Source: CALXXL01 sp034926605
Lineage (GTDB): Bacteria > Verrucomicrobiota > Lentisphaeria > Victivallales > Victivallaceae
Direction of reading: 5' to 3'
Length of the DNA stretch: 64,000 bases
NCBI GenBank assembly: GCA_034926605.1
Contig: JAYFQV010000001.1
Location: forward strand, 62,001 to 126,000
Shown one piece after another: positions 17,513 to 26,893 of this stretch (its first letter is position 1; each line of letters begins with the position of its first letter). The notes below the pieces were generated by a model. That model ran no database searches. It saw only the letters and a list, made by a program, of their open reading frames with translations, and had not been told where the DNA came from. Both the position numbers and the translations under genes were made by a program.

Positions 17513-18409
17513 ATGGAAGAAAATCACGACCTCCCGATGCGCTGGTATCTGCATGGAGACGAGCGCGTCAGGATGCTGCGTTATTTTGTACGCGAACAGC
17601 CGGACACCGCGCTCCGCCTTACGTCTGACTACCCGCCGGTCCCTAAAATCGGCGCGGTTATCGCAACTTACGCAAGCATTCCGTATCTTGATCTCAATCT
17701 GCATTACCTGGTCAATGTCAATCACATCCCGGTGCTGATCCACGACGACTGTTCGCCCAGACGCGCCGAACTTGTCGCGCTCTGTCAACGCTATGCTCCC
17801 CATGTTCAACTGTACATCACCAAGAAACGCATGTGGCACCGCGCCCGGGTCGGCACGCTGGGAGATACAAACAGCTTTCTGGTGGGGCTTGATTGGGCAA
17901 AGCATAACAAATGTGACATCCTTATAAAGTTTTCGCGTCGATTTGTCTGCCTGAGCAATTTTGCCGACAAGCTGCGCAATCTGGCACTGGAGACCGAAGC
18001 GTTCACCTTCGGATCCAACTGCCCGCATGACGACTTCCCACTGCGTACCGAATGCATGGCCATGAACGTGAAAGTATGGACTCATCCGTGGGTATTCGAG
18101 CGTCTGGTCGCGGTTATCAAACAACAGTACCCGATTTACGCCGAGTTCTGGTTCAATGACATGGCCCATACCCTGGCCTACTATAACGCCAGTGAAAAGT
18201 TCCATGACTACATGAAAAAACAGAACCGCGGCCCGATGTTCGACGGATATGTGAACTGGACCGACCTGATGGCAAAATCCCGCTACAACAAAAGCAGGAA
18301 CGCGCTGTGGCATGTGGCCGACAAAGTGGAAGACTACGCGCGGGAAGCCGAAAAGATATTCCCGGGCCGTTATACGGTCAAGGATTTCAAAGACATCGAG
18401 GAGTTCTGA
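17513..18409 (+). CDS. Glycosyltransferase-like protein of unknown function, paralogue A
   Basis: A 298-residue soluble protein without signal peptide. From residue 43 the pattern IGAVIATYASIPYLDLNLHY followed by VLIHDDCS looks like the start of a GT-A (GT2-type) nucleotide-sugar domain. The region where a DxD motif is expected reads DILIKFSRRFV and lacks it, so donor binding would have to differ. Later conserved blocks are RTECMAMNV, FWFNDMA and FPGRYT. It has a close tandem copy at 18500. I do not recognise a named family. It is probably cytoplasmic and involved in glycan modification, but this is inference. Confidence 0.6.
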   Translation: MEENHDLPMRWYLHGDERVRMLRYFVREQPDTALRLTSDYPPVPKIGAVIATYASIPYLDLNLHYLVNVNHIPVLIHDDCSPRRAELVALCQRYAPHVQLYITKKRMWHRARVGTLGDTNSFLVGLDWAKHNKCDILIKFSRRFVCLSNFADKLRNLALETEAFTFGSNCPHDDFPLRTECMAMNVKVWTHPWVFERLVAVIKQQYPIYAEFWFNDMAHTLAYYNASEKFHDYMKKQNRGPMFDGYVNWTDLMAKSRYNKSRNALWHVADKVEDYAREAEKIFPGRYTVKDFKDIEEF

Positions 18410-18499
18410 TCCGTTTCCGGTCGTGCCGGACGGTTCGCCCGTTCGCGCCGGAAACATGGAAAAACATATGCCGCCTACGGCAGGGAGAGCAGGCCTCTT

Positions 18500-19402
18500 A
18501 TGTCCGATTCTGAACAACAGGATGTTCCGGAATACTGGCTGCGGAATAGTAACGAGCGCATCAGGATGCTGCGTTATTTCGTCCGCGAGCAGCCTATCAC
18601 CGCACAGCGGCTTCTGCCGGAATATCCGTCAGAACCGAAAATAGGCGCGGTAATCGGTACTTATGGCTGTGTGCCCTATGTGGATCTGAATCTGCACTAC
18701 CTGATAAACGTGAATCATATTCCGGTACTTGTCCATGACGACTGCTCCACGTCCCGCGATGAACTGCTGGAGTTGTGCAAGCGCTACCATCCGCATGCTT
18801 GTCTCTTCACCCCCACACACAAGCTGTGGCATCAGCCTGGAGTCGGCTCCATTGGCGACACCAGTTGTTTTCTGGTAGGATTGAACTGGGCGAATCAGAT
18901 GAAACTGGACATACTGGTAAAATTCTCACGGCGATTTGTATGTGTCTCCGAGTTTGCCACGAAACTGAGAAAGCTGGCGCTGGACTCGGACGCGTTCACT
19001 TTCGGACTTGACTGCCCGCGTTACCACCACCCGCTGCGGACCGAATGCATGGCCATGAACGTCAGAATTTGGGGTGACTTGTGGGTTTGCCATCGCCTGA
19101 ACGCCGCAGTGCAGAGGCAGGTGCCGCTGTTCGCCGATTTCTGGTTCAACGACATGGCCCGCACCATTGCATATTACAATGGCAGCGCCAAATACCGCAA
19201 ATTCATGAAACAGCTGAACCGTGGCCCTATGTTCGACGCATATGTGCCGTGGCCGGACCTGACCGGCCCCTCGCGCTATGAAAAGAACCCGAACGCGCTG
19301 TGGCATCAATCCAATCTGCCCGAAGATTACGCGGCGGCGGCGGATAAGGTATTCCCCGGCCGCTACACGGCGGCGGATTTCAAAAACGTTCCCGGCATAT
19401 GA
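18500..19402 (+). CDS. Glycosyltransferase-like protein of unknown function, paralogue B
   Basis: A 300-residue tandem paralogue of the preceding gene. Shared blocks include RMLRYFVREQP, NVNHIPVL followed by HDDCS, KFSRRFVC, PLRTECMAMNV, FWFNDMA and NRGPMFD. It keeps the same absence of a DxD motif in the GT-A-like domain, so the missing residues are a property of the family rather than decay of one copy. Both copies being intact over full length suggests distinct acceptors. The gene ends 30 bases before a clear terminator. The 90 bases between the copies hold no gene that I can see. Confidence 0.6.
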   Translation: MSDSEQQDVPEYWLRNSNERIRMLRYFVREQPITAQRLLPEYPSEPKIGAVIGTYGCVPYVDLNLHYLINVNHIPVLVHDDCSTSRDELLELCKRYHPHACLFTPTHKLWHQPGVGSIGDTSCFLVGLNWANQMKLDILVKFSRRFVCVSEFATKLRKLALDSDAFTFGLDCPRYHHPLRTECMAMNVRIWGDLWVCHRLNAAVQRQVPLFADFWFNDMARTIAYYNGSAKYRKFMKQLNRGPMFDAYVPWPDLTGPSRYEKNPNALWHQSNLPEDYAAAADKVFPGRYTAADFKNVPGI

Positions 19403-19425
19403 TCTCCCACCGGGGTTCAGACAAT

Positions 19426-19460
19426 AAAAAAACATGCGGGCAAAATATCCCGCATGCTTT
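19426..19460. terminator. Bidirectional Rho-independent terminator
   Basis: An 8-bp perfect stem CATGCGGG (19433-19440) / CCCGCATG (19449-19456), 8-base loop, with a run of A on the left and CTTTT on the right. It lies between the convergent paralogue B and leuD and can serve both strands. Confidence 0.85.
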
Positions 19461-19478
19461 TGCAGAGAATGACCGAGT

Positions 19479-20003
19479 TCAGTATTTCCGGTCGGCGTAA
19501 TCGACCCAGCCGTTGGCGCGCACCAACGCCTCATCGAACGGGCCGAGTTCGAACTTAACCTTCTTCTCGATCTTGCCGCTGGAGAAGGTGAATTCGTGAC
19601 GGTCGAGGTCGGTAGTGCACTCCGCGCCGGCTCCGGCGAACAGGGTGAACAGTTCGTCGATGGCCTCGCCCGGCAGCGACACCGCCAGCATACCGCAATT
19701 GAACATGTTCTGACGGAAAATGCGCGCGAAGTTCTCGGCGATCACCAGATGAATACCGTTGCATTCCAGCACCCACGGCGCATGTTCGCGCGAGGAGCCG
19801 CAGCCGAAATTGGCGCGAGTCACGATCACCGCCTTGCCGTCGATGTCCTTTTTAGGGTCGAAGCCGGGCAGCGAAAGGTCTTCGAGACAATAGGGCTTAA
19901 GCGCCTGCTTGGTCGCCTCGGTCAGATATTTCGCCGGGATGATCTCGTCGGTGTTGATGTCGGAACGGTCGAGAAACAGAATACTGCCATTGAATTTTTT
20001 CAT
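19479..20003 (-). CDS. leuD: 3-isopropylmalate dehydratase small subunit (LeuD2/HACN type)
   Basis: A 174-residue swivel-domain subunit that joins LeuC to isomerise 2-isopropylmalate to 3-isopropylmalate in leucine synthesis. Family motifs are DRSDINTDEIIPAKYL near residue 11 and ANFGCGSSREHAPW near 60. The start at 20003 (MKKFNGS) follows GAGG by five bases. The longer frame from 20021 would overlap leuC and adds six unlike residues. Short LeuD subunits of this type also occur in homoaconitase and citraconate hydratase enzymes, so the substrate is not certain. It follows leuC by seven bases. Confidence 0.9.
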   Translation of the reverse strand: MKKFNGSILFLDRSDINTDEIIPAKYLTEATKQALKPYCLEDLSLPGFDPKKDIDGKAVIVTRANFGCGSSREHAPWVLECNGIHLVIAENFARIFRQNMFNCGMLAVSLPGEAIDELFTLFAGAGAECTTDLDRHEFTFSSGKIEKKVKFELGPFDEALVRANGWVDYADRKY

Positions 20004-20010
20004 TTCAGCC

Positions 20011-21297
20011 TCACTTTTCAAACAGCGGAGAGTTGGCGATCACGCCGGCGACTGCGGTCGCGGCGGCGGTCGCGGGGCTCATCAGATGCACCATGCCGCC
20101 CTTGCCCATCCGACCGTTGAAATTGCGGTTGGTGGTGGACGCGCACACCTCGCCGGAAGCCAAAACGCCGTTGCTCATTCCGAGGCAGGCGCCGCAGGTC
20201 GCATTGGTCACGCAGCAGCCGGCGTCCATGAAGATGGCGATCAGCCCCTCTTCGAGCGCCTGGGAAAATACCTTGGGAGTTGCCGGGGAGACAACCGCAC
20301 GCACGGAATCGGCAATCTTTTTGCCCTTCATCACCTGCGCCGCCACGCGGAGGTCTTCGATCCGCCCGTTGGTGCAGCTGCCGATATAGACCTGATCAAC
20401 TTTGGTCCCGGCCATTTCACGCACGGTACGCACCTGGTCCGGCTTGTAGCCGACGGTTACAACCGGTTCGAGCGTGGAGGCATCGATCTCCACCACCTGC
20501 TCATACTCGGCATCGGGATCGGGGTTGAACTTGGAATATTCCGCCAGCGCGTCGGCCTTGCTCTTGAATTCGCCGGATATGAACGGCCAGAGGTAGTCGA
20601 CCAGCACTTCGTCGGCGTAGCAGACGCCGCAGGTACCGCCCGCTTCGATAGCCATATTGCACAAGGTCATGCGCCCCTCCATCGACAACGCCGAAACTGC
20701 GTCGCCGGCGAACTCGATCACGCGGTCGGTCGCGCCGTTGACGGTCAGCTTCTTGATGATGGTCAGGATCATATCCTTGGCGAACACGCCCGAAGGCAGC
20801 CTGCCGGAAACCTTGACCAGAATAGTCTTGGGTTCGCGCATCGCCACCACGCCTTTCAGGATGCCAACCTCGAGATCGGTGGTACCGACTCCGGCCGCGA
20901 ACGCGCAGAACGCGCCGTGGGTGCAGGTGTGGGAATCGCCCATGATCACAGTGAACCCGGGACGAACAAAACCCTTCTCCGGAAAAATCGCATGGCAGAC
21001 CCCGTTGCGGCCGATATCGAAGAAATCCTCGATATGGTTGCGGTGCGCCCAATCGCGCAGGGTTTTGCCCTGCTCGGCGGTCTTGGAATCCTTGGCGGGA
21101 GTCACATGATCGATCACAACCTTGATCTTGGACGGATCAAACACGCGATCCTTACCGCGGGCAACCAGGTCGTTGACCGCGATAGGCGTGGTTATTTCGT
21201 GGCAGAACACCCTATCCAGACGGATCACGTCCACGCCGGAAGCGGGAACGTCGACCCGATGAGTCTCGAAAATCTTCTGGGCAACTGTTTTTCCCAT
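20011..21297 (-). CDS. leuC: 3-isopropylmalate dehydratase large subunit (LeuC2/HACN type)
   Basis: A 428-residue aconitase-family subunit carrying the catalytic [4Fe-4S] cluster. Probable cluster cysteines lie in GSCTNGR and in the ATCGACLG segment; MGDSHTCTHGAF and AGVGTTDLE mark the substrate and active-site regions. At 428 residues it belongs to the shorter LeuC2/homoaconitase-like group rather than the 466-residue enterobacterial LeuC. leuA and leuB are absent from the window, so the assignment to leucine synthesis rests on family alone. It has a near-consensus promoter and is divergent from thrC. Confidence 0.9.
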   Translation of the reverse strand: MGKTVAQKIFETHRVDVPASGVDVIRLDRVFCHEITTPIAVNDLVARGKDRVFDPSKIKVVIDHVTPAKDSKTAEQGKTLRDWAHRNHIEDFFDIGRNGVCHAIFPEKGFVRPGFTVIMGDSHTCTHGAFCAFAAGVGTTDLEVGILKGVVAMREPKTILVKVSGRLPSGVFAKDMILTIIKKLTVNGATDRVIEFAGDAVSALSMEGRMTLCNMAIEAGGTCGVCYADEVLVDYLWPFISGEFKSKADALAEYSKFNPDPDAEYEQVVEIDASTLEPVVTVGYKPDQVRTVREMAGTKVDQVYIGSCTNGRIEDLRVAAQVMKGKKIADSVRAVVSPATPKVFSQALEEGLIAIFMDAGCCVTNATCGACLGMSNGVLASGEVCASTTNRNFNGRMGKGGMVHLMSPATAAATAVAGVIANSPLFEK

Positions 21298-21331
21298 AGT
21301 TTCATCCTTTCATAAAAATTCGATTGCTTAT

Positions 21332-21360
21332 AATATACGCCGCTTTTGGGAAATTGTCAA
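21332..21360 (-). promoter_or_regulatory. Predicted strong promoter for leuCD
   Basis: Minus-strand TTGACA (21360-21355), 17-base spacer, TATATT (21337-21332). This is a perfect -35 and optimal spacing. The leader is about 28 bases, too short for a leucine attenuator or T-box. Confidence 0.7.
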
Positions 21361-21372
21361 AAAGGACGGGGC

Positions 21373-21400
21373 TTTACAAATCGGCGGAGCGTGCTATATT
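21373..21400 (+). promoter_or_regulatory. Predicted promoter for thrC-hisA-thiL-tsaE
   Basis: TTTACA (21373-21378), 16-base spacer, TATATT (21395-21400) preceded by TGC, an extended -10. The leader to thrC is about 40 bases. Confidence 0.65.
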
Positions 21401-21447
21401 AGAATTGTGATTTTGAACACCGACATTTTTACGAAAAGGAAAGACTC

Positions 21448-22730
<1,283 letters not shown>

Positions 22731-22734
<4 letters not shown>

Positions 22735-23492
22735 GTCGTTTCCGTCCATGTATCGATCTCCACGCCGGCCGGGTCAAACAGATGGTGGGCGGCACCCTCG
22801 GAGATGAGAAGGAGTTGACCAACTTCGTCTCCGAGCGTTCGCCTGCCTACTATGCCGAACTGTACAGGGCCGACAATCTCAACGGAGGCCACATAATCAA
22901 GCTCGGCCCCGGCAATGACGATGCCGCACGCGAAGCGCTGGCCGCCTGGCCGGGCGGGATGCATATCGGCGGCGGAGTGAATGCCGCCAACGCACGGAAC
23001 TGGCTTGACGCGGGGGCTGAAAAAGTTATCGTCACCTCCTGCGCGTTCAAGAACGGCATGGTGGATTGGGACTCGATATCAGCGCTGGTCAACTCCGTCG
23101 GCCGTGACCGGCTGGTGCTGGATCTCAGCTGCCGCAAGCGCAACGGCAAATATTTCGTCGTTACCGACCTGTGGCGGAAGTTCACCAATGTGGAAGTTAC
23201 TCCCGGCATGCTGGAAGAGTTTTCCCGGGTGTGTTCGGAATTCCTGATCCATGCGGTAGACGTGGAAGGACGTCAATCCGGAGTCGATTGCGATCTCATC
23301 GCACTGCTTGCGCGATTTTCGCCCATACCGACCACCTATGCCGGCGGCATCCGCAATTTTGCCGACATCGACCTGGTTGAGTTCGCCGGAGCCGATATCA
23401 TCGACTACACCGTCGGCTCGGCATTGAACATCTTCGGTGGCAAATTAAGTTACAAGGATGTGGTGGCCCACAACGGAAGCAACCGGCAATGA
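22731..23492 (+). CDS. hisA: ProFAR isomerase, eukaryote-type HisA (HIS6-like)
   Basis: A 253-residue TIM-barrel isomerase acting on ProFAR in histidine synthesis. It follows yeast HIS6 and plant enzymes rather than bacterial HisA: CIDLHAGRVKQMVGG at 7-21, IKLGPGNDDAAREAL near 63, VLDLSCRK near 127, FLIHAVDVEG near 170 and TYAGGIRN near 203. The likely catalytic aspartates are D9 and D175. Eukaryote-type HisA is known from a minority of bacteria. It is not in a his operon here. The ATG overlaps the thrC stop as ATGA, and its own stop overlaps the thiL start. Confidence 0.9.
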
Positions 23493-24367
23493 ACGAACTG
23501 GAACTGGTGGAGAAAATCGCCGCAATGATGCCGGCCGGCCAAGACGTCACGCTAGGCATCGGGGACGACGCGGCGGCAATTGACATCGGCGGCACGCTGC
23601 TGCTGGCCGCCGCCGACCAGATCGTTTCCAACGTTCATTTCGATTTCAACTCGACCCCGGCAGGAACGGCCGGAGAAAAATTGCTTAAGCGCAACCTGTC
23701 CGACATCGCCGCCATGGGCGGAGTTCCGCGCTGGGCGCTGGTGACGCTGGCTGCCGACACCGATCCGGAATGGATATTGGAGTTTCACCGCGGACTGGCG
23801 TTTTCCGCCCGCCAATATGGCGTGGCGGTGATCGGCGGCGATCTGGCGAAGTGCTTCGCGCCCGGCGCGGTCGGATCGCTGACCATCCTCGGCACGGCGG
23901 AGCCGGACAAGCTGTGTCTGCGCGGCAACGCGAAGCCGGGCGACGCGATATTTGCGACCGGGAAATTCGGACGTTCGTTCCCCACCGGCCATCATCTGTC
24001 CTTCGAACCACGGCTGGCGGAGGCGGCGTTTCTGGCCGGAAACTGGACGCGCGCCATGATGGACGTTTCCGACGGACCAGCTTTGGATGCGAGACGGTTC
24101 GCCGCCGCCAGCAATGTGCGGTTTTCGCTCGATCCCGAGCGATTCCCGGCACGCGACGGAGCAACGGTTTCCGAACGGCTCGGAGACGGCGAGGATTATG
24201 AACTCATATTCACCGTGCCGGAGGAAAAGCGGGCCGAGTTGACAGCGGCCTGGCCGTTCGCCACCGGTCTGACCGAAGTAGGAAAAGTCCTGCCAGGTTC
24301 CGGCGTGACCGGCCCCGGCGAAAAGGAGCTTGAGGATTATGGATACCGACATTTCAAAGAAAATTGA
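23489..24367 (+). CDS. thiL: Thiamine-monophosphate kinase
   Basis: ThiL makes the active cofactor thiamine diphosphate from thiamine monophosphate and ATP. The 292-residue protein has the PurM-like fold with LGIGDDAAAID near residue 22, the metal-binding LLAAADQIVSNVHF segment, LLKRNLSDIAAMGG and MMDVSDGPALDA. The DxS-type strand near 190 and GDGEDYEL near 231 complete the active site. It overlaps both hisA and, by 29 bases, the tsaE start, indicating tight coupling. The length is slightly below the usual 320 residues, with a compact C-terminus. Confidence 0.92.
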   Translation: MNELELVEKIAAMMPAGQDVTLGIGDDAAAIDIGGTLLLAAADQIVSNVHFDFNSTPAGTAGEKLLKRNLSDIAAMGGVPRWALVTLAADTDPEWILEFHRGLAFSARQYGVAVIGGDLAKCFAPGAVGSLTILGTAEPDKLCLRGNAKPGDAIFATGKFGRSFPTGHHLSFEPRLAEAAFLAGNWTRAMMDVSDGPALDARRFAAASNVRFSLDPERFPARDGATVSERLGDGEDYELIFTVPEEKRAELTAAWPFATGLTEVGKVLPGSGVTGPGEKELEDYGYRHFKEN

Positions 24368-24776
24368 GAGCCGCTCCGAGGCCGAAACCGAGCGTTTCGC
24401 AGAGCAATTGGCCCGTATACTGCCCCCCGGCACCGTTATCGCGCTGCACGGCAATCTCGGCGCCGGCAAGACCGTGTTCGCACGCGGCTTCGCGCGCGGA
24501 CTGGGCATTGACGAGCCGGTCTCCAGCCCTACCTACACCATTATACAGGAGTATCCGCTGCCCGGCGGCGGCATGTTCTATCATATGGACCTTTACCGTA
24601 TATCCGACAGCGCCAGCGCCCTCGGCTTCGGTGTAGATGAATTCCTGAACGATCCGGCCTGCTACTGCCTGATCGAATGGTCCGAACGCATTGCCGACAT
24701 CCTGCCGCCGGAAACGATGCACCTGATGATCGAGCGCACCGGAGAAGAATCCCGCACCTTGAGTTTCACCCGCTGA
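24339..24776 (+). CDS. tsaE: tRNA threonylcarbamoyladenosine biosynthesis ATPase TsaE
   Basis: TsaE is the P-loop ATPase that assists TsaB-TsaD in making t6A37 of ANN-decoding tRNAs. The 145-residue protein has Walker A at 38-45 (GNLGAGKT), the switch-like SSPTYTIIQEY near 64 and the HMDLYRI motif. The ATG at 24339 is preferred over the upstream TTG at 24330 because GGAG lies ten bases before it. thiL and tsaE adjacency is common in bacterial genomes. It ends the operon; a 7-bp hairpin without a T-run overlaps the stop at 24773-24791. Confidence 0.92.
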   Translation: MDTDISKKIESRSEAETERFAEQLARILPPGTVIALHGNLGAGKTVFARGFARGLGIDEPVSSPTYTIIQEYPLPGGGMFYHMDLYRISDSASALGFGVDEFLNDPACYCLIEWSERIADILPPETMHLMIERTGEESRTLSFTR

Positions 24777-24791
24777 ACTACCGGTTCAGCC
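24773..24791. other. Small inverted repeat at convergent gene ends
   Basis: GCTGAAC (24773-24779) and GTTCAGC (24785-24791) pair around a 5-base loop, spanning the tsaE stop and the end of the convergent WecG-like gene. No T-tract follows, so a terminator role is uncertain. Confidence 0.3.
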
Positions 24792-25833
24792 GGTGGGCGG
24801 CAAGCTGAAATGCCGCGAAGCGGGACAAATGTTCGAACTTGAGGGGCTTGCCGGCAAGATCGGCCTCCACCCGGCGGGCGACGATCTCAAGTCGCGCCTG
24901 ATTGTCCAGCCGGGACAGTCCGGAGCAATTCAACACCAACGCCTCCGTCTCTTCCCGCAAGTCGCGTTCTTTCCAGGACGTTTGGGAAGGACGTCCGAAC
25001 AGGCGGCCGAACCAGGCGGCAAAAATGCATGTCGCGGCGGTACAGCCGTACTTCACCAGCCCCGCCATGTAGCGCTTGAGCAGCCGCCGTGGTTCCTGAA
25101 TGATCCGGTATATCCATTCGAGGCCGCTTTTCTGCATCCACATCGGAGCGCGCCGGACATTGCCGCTGATGAAGTTGAAGGTGCCGCCCACGCCGATGAT
25201 AACCGGCACATTGAGCTTGCAGGCGTATTTCGCGCTCCATAACTCCTGTTTGGGGTTGCCGAGACAAACGAACAGGATATCCGGACGGGCGGCGTTGATG
25301 CGATCGCATAAAGCCAGATTCTCGGATTCGCACTCCGGGGTGGAATCGAGCTTGACGAACGGCGTCTCGCAACCGGCGAACACCACTCCGGGATAGCGCT
25401 GCGAAAGAATCTCCATCGCCCTGGCGTTGTTGTCCGCATTGCCGCCGAGGATATAGAGCCGGGCGCCGCAGGAGGCGGCCCGGCCGGCGATGTCCGGCAC
25501 CATGTCGGCCCCGGTGACACGCTCGGCCAGCGGCGTACCTATCAGTTTGGCCAGCAGAAGAATCGGCATGCCGTCGGCGGTGACCAGCGGTGAACGACGC
25601 ATCAGGTCGAGCAGCGGCTGGTTGCGCGGAACGAACGAAAACGCGTGGTGAGCGTTCACCGCGAAGTCGACGTTCATGGTCACCAGTATGTTACCGTTTT
25701 GGCCACGTGCGACCATTTCGAAAATCGCGTCCAGCGCCTCCGCGGAAGTCCCGCGGAACAACGGCACCCCGAGCACCACGGCGCAGTCATTTTTTCCGAT
25801 GTTTTTCATATATTCCCACGATTTTTGCAACAT
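24778..25833 (-). CDS. WecG/TagA/CpsF-family glycosyltransferase (GT26)
   Basis: A 351-residue GT26-type enzyme that adds ManNAc-like sugars to lipid-linked intermediates. Family blocks are NVDFAVNAHH, LVTADGMPILLLAKL, ERVTGADMVPDI, YILGGNADN, LFVCLGNPKQE and GVGGTFNFISG. The C-terminal 90 residues after EPRRLLKRYMAG extend beyond the typical 240-residue core and may hold membrane contact. Start 25833 has GGAG five bases upstream; a second ATG at 25809 is possible. Both overlap the preceding glycosyltransferase gene. It is the last gene of the minus-strand polysaccharide operon. Confidence 0.85.
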   Translation of the reverse strand: MLQKSWEYMKNIGKNDCAVVLGVPLFRGTSAEALDAIFEMVARGQNGNILVTMNVDFAVNAHHAFSFVPRNQPLLDLMRRSPLVTADGMPILLLAKLIGTPLAERVTGADMVPDIAGRAASCGARLYILGGNADNNARAMEILSQRYPGVVFAGCETPFVKLDSTPECESENLALCDRINAARPDILFVCLGNPKQELWSAKYACKLNVPVIIGVGGTFNFISGNVRRAPMWMQKSGLEWIYRIIQEPRRLLKRYMAGLVKYGCTAATCIFAAWFGRLFGRPSQTSWKERDLREETEALVLNCSGLSRLDNQARLEIVARRVEADLAGKPLKFEHLSRFAAFQLAAHRLNR

Positions 25834-26893
25834 GATCGCTCCAACTGAACATTGCCGCACGTTTGCGTCCGGCCTCGATCAACCGCTCCCGCAGTGGTTG
25901 GTCGGTCAATATCTTGGTCAACGCAACCGCAATGGCCTCCGGTTCGGACGGCGGAAACAGCAACGCCGCGCCCTCGCCGATCTCGCCGAGCGAAGAATTG
26001 TCCGAACAGCAGCACGGTATCCCGTAGTGCATGGCTTCGATCAGTGAAAGCCCGAACCCCTCGAAGTAAGAGGGGAATACATAGCAGGCCGCATGCATGT
26101 AGGCATCATACAGGTCGGAAGCCGCAATGAACCCGGTGAAGATTATCCTGGCGGGATCCATGGACTCCAGCGCATAGCGATGAACCGTCTCGGCGCCGTG
26201 CCAGTCCGCCCCGGCGATCACCAACGGATGCTCGGCGCGCAGCGACTCGTCAAGCATTTCGTAGGCCTTGATCAAATTCAGGTGATTCTTGCCGGGATGC
26301 TCGATTCTGGACACATAAAGGATGTAGCCGCCGCCCAATGAAAGCCGACCGGCCCAGCCGGTCTCCTTTTGTTCCGAAAGCGACAGTCCGTTCAGGCAGA
26401 CCGTGATTTTTTCCGGCTTGACCTTCCAGAATCTCACCAGATCGGCGGCGGTGGAACGGCTGATCGCCACCACGCTGCCCGCCCTCCGCACAAAGAACGG
26501 CAGCACGGTTTTCAGATAGCAGGTTCGGAACCGGTCATATTTGGAGGCCACATGGTATTGGGCAAGGTCGTGAACCACGCATACTGTAAACAGCGGATAA
26601 AAGCAGAAGGCGCGCCGATTGGCGGCGGCGATCACGCAGAAATCCCACCGCTTCGCCGAAAACAGCCGGAACGGCAGGACAAACAGATGGTAAAACATGG
26701 AAAAAAGCGGTTTTCCCGTCCACTTCGGCAACACTATAAGTTTCCGGCCGTGAAAAAATTCCTCCACTCCCGGTTCCACGATCAAAGTAAGTTCATGGCC
26801 GTCTTTTTCCAGCCCGGCAATCAGGTTGCGAATATAGACCGATATGCCGGATTTGCCGCGGTCGAACGGTACGCAAGACACCAGAATTTTCAT
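25787..26893 (-). CDS. Glycosyltransferase family 4
   Basis: A 368-residue GT-B fold enzyme of the retaining GT4 group. The donor-binding C-terminal domain shows ILYVSRIEHPGKNHLNLIKA, then IIFTGFIAASDLYDAYMHA and the E-x7-E-like block FPSYFEGFGLSLIEAMHYG. The N-terminal acceptor domain begins with GKSGISVYIRNLIAGLEKDG. It acts at the cytoplasmic side of the membrane on a growing glycan. The start overlaps the pyruvyltransferase-like gene stop by four bases. The sugar cannot be predicted. Confidence 0.9.
   Translation of the reverse strand: MKILVSCVPFDRGKSGISVYIRNLIAGLEKDGHELTLIVEPGVEEFFHGRKLIVLPKWTGKPLFSMFYHLFVLPFRLFSAKRWDFCVIAAANRRAFCFYPLFTVCVVHDLAQYHVASKYDRFRTCYLKTVLPFFVRRAGSVVAISRSTAADLVRFWKVKPEKITVCLNGLSLSEQKETGWAGRLSLGGGYILYVSRIEHPGKNHLNLIKAYEMLDESLRAEHPLVIAGADWHGAETVHRYALESMDPARIIFTGFIAASDLYDAYMHAACYVFPSYFEGFGLSLIEAMHYGIPCCCSDNSSLGEIGEGAALLFPPSEPEAIAVALTKILTDQPLRERLIEAGRKRAAMFSWSDHVAKIVGIYEKHRKK

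Noticed and set aside
21298..21447. Leader attenuator or riboswitch between leuC and thrC
   Set aside because: Leaders from the predicted starts are only about 28 and 40 bases; there is no room for a leader peptide, T-box or aptamer.
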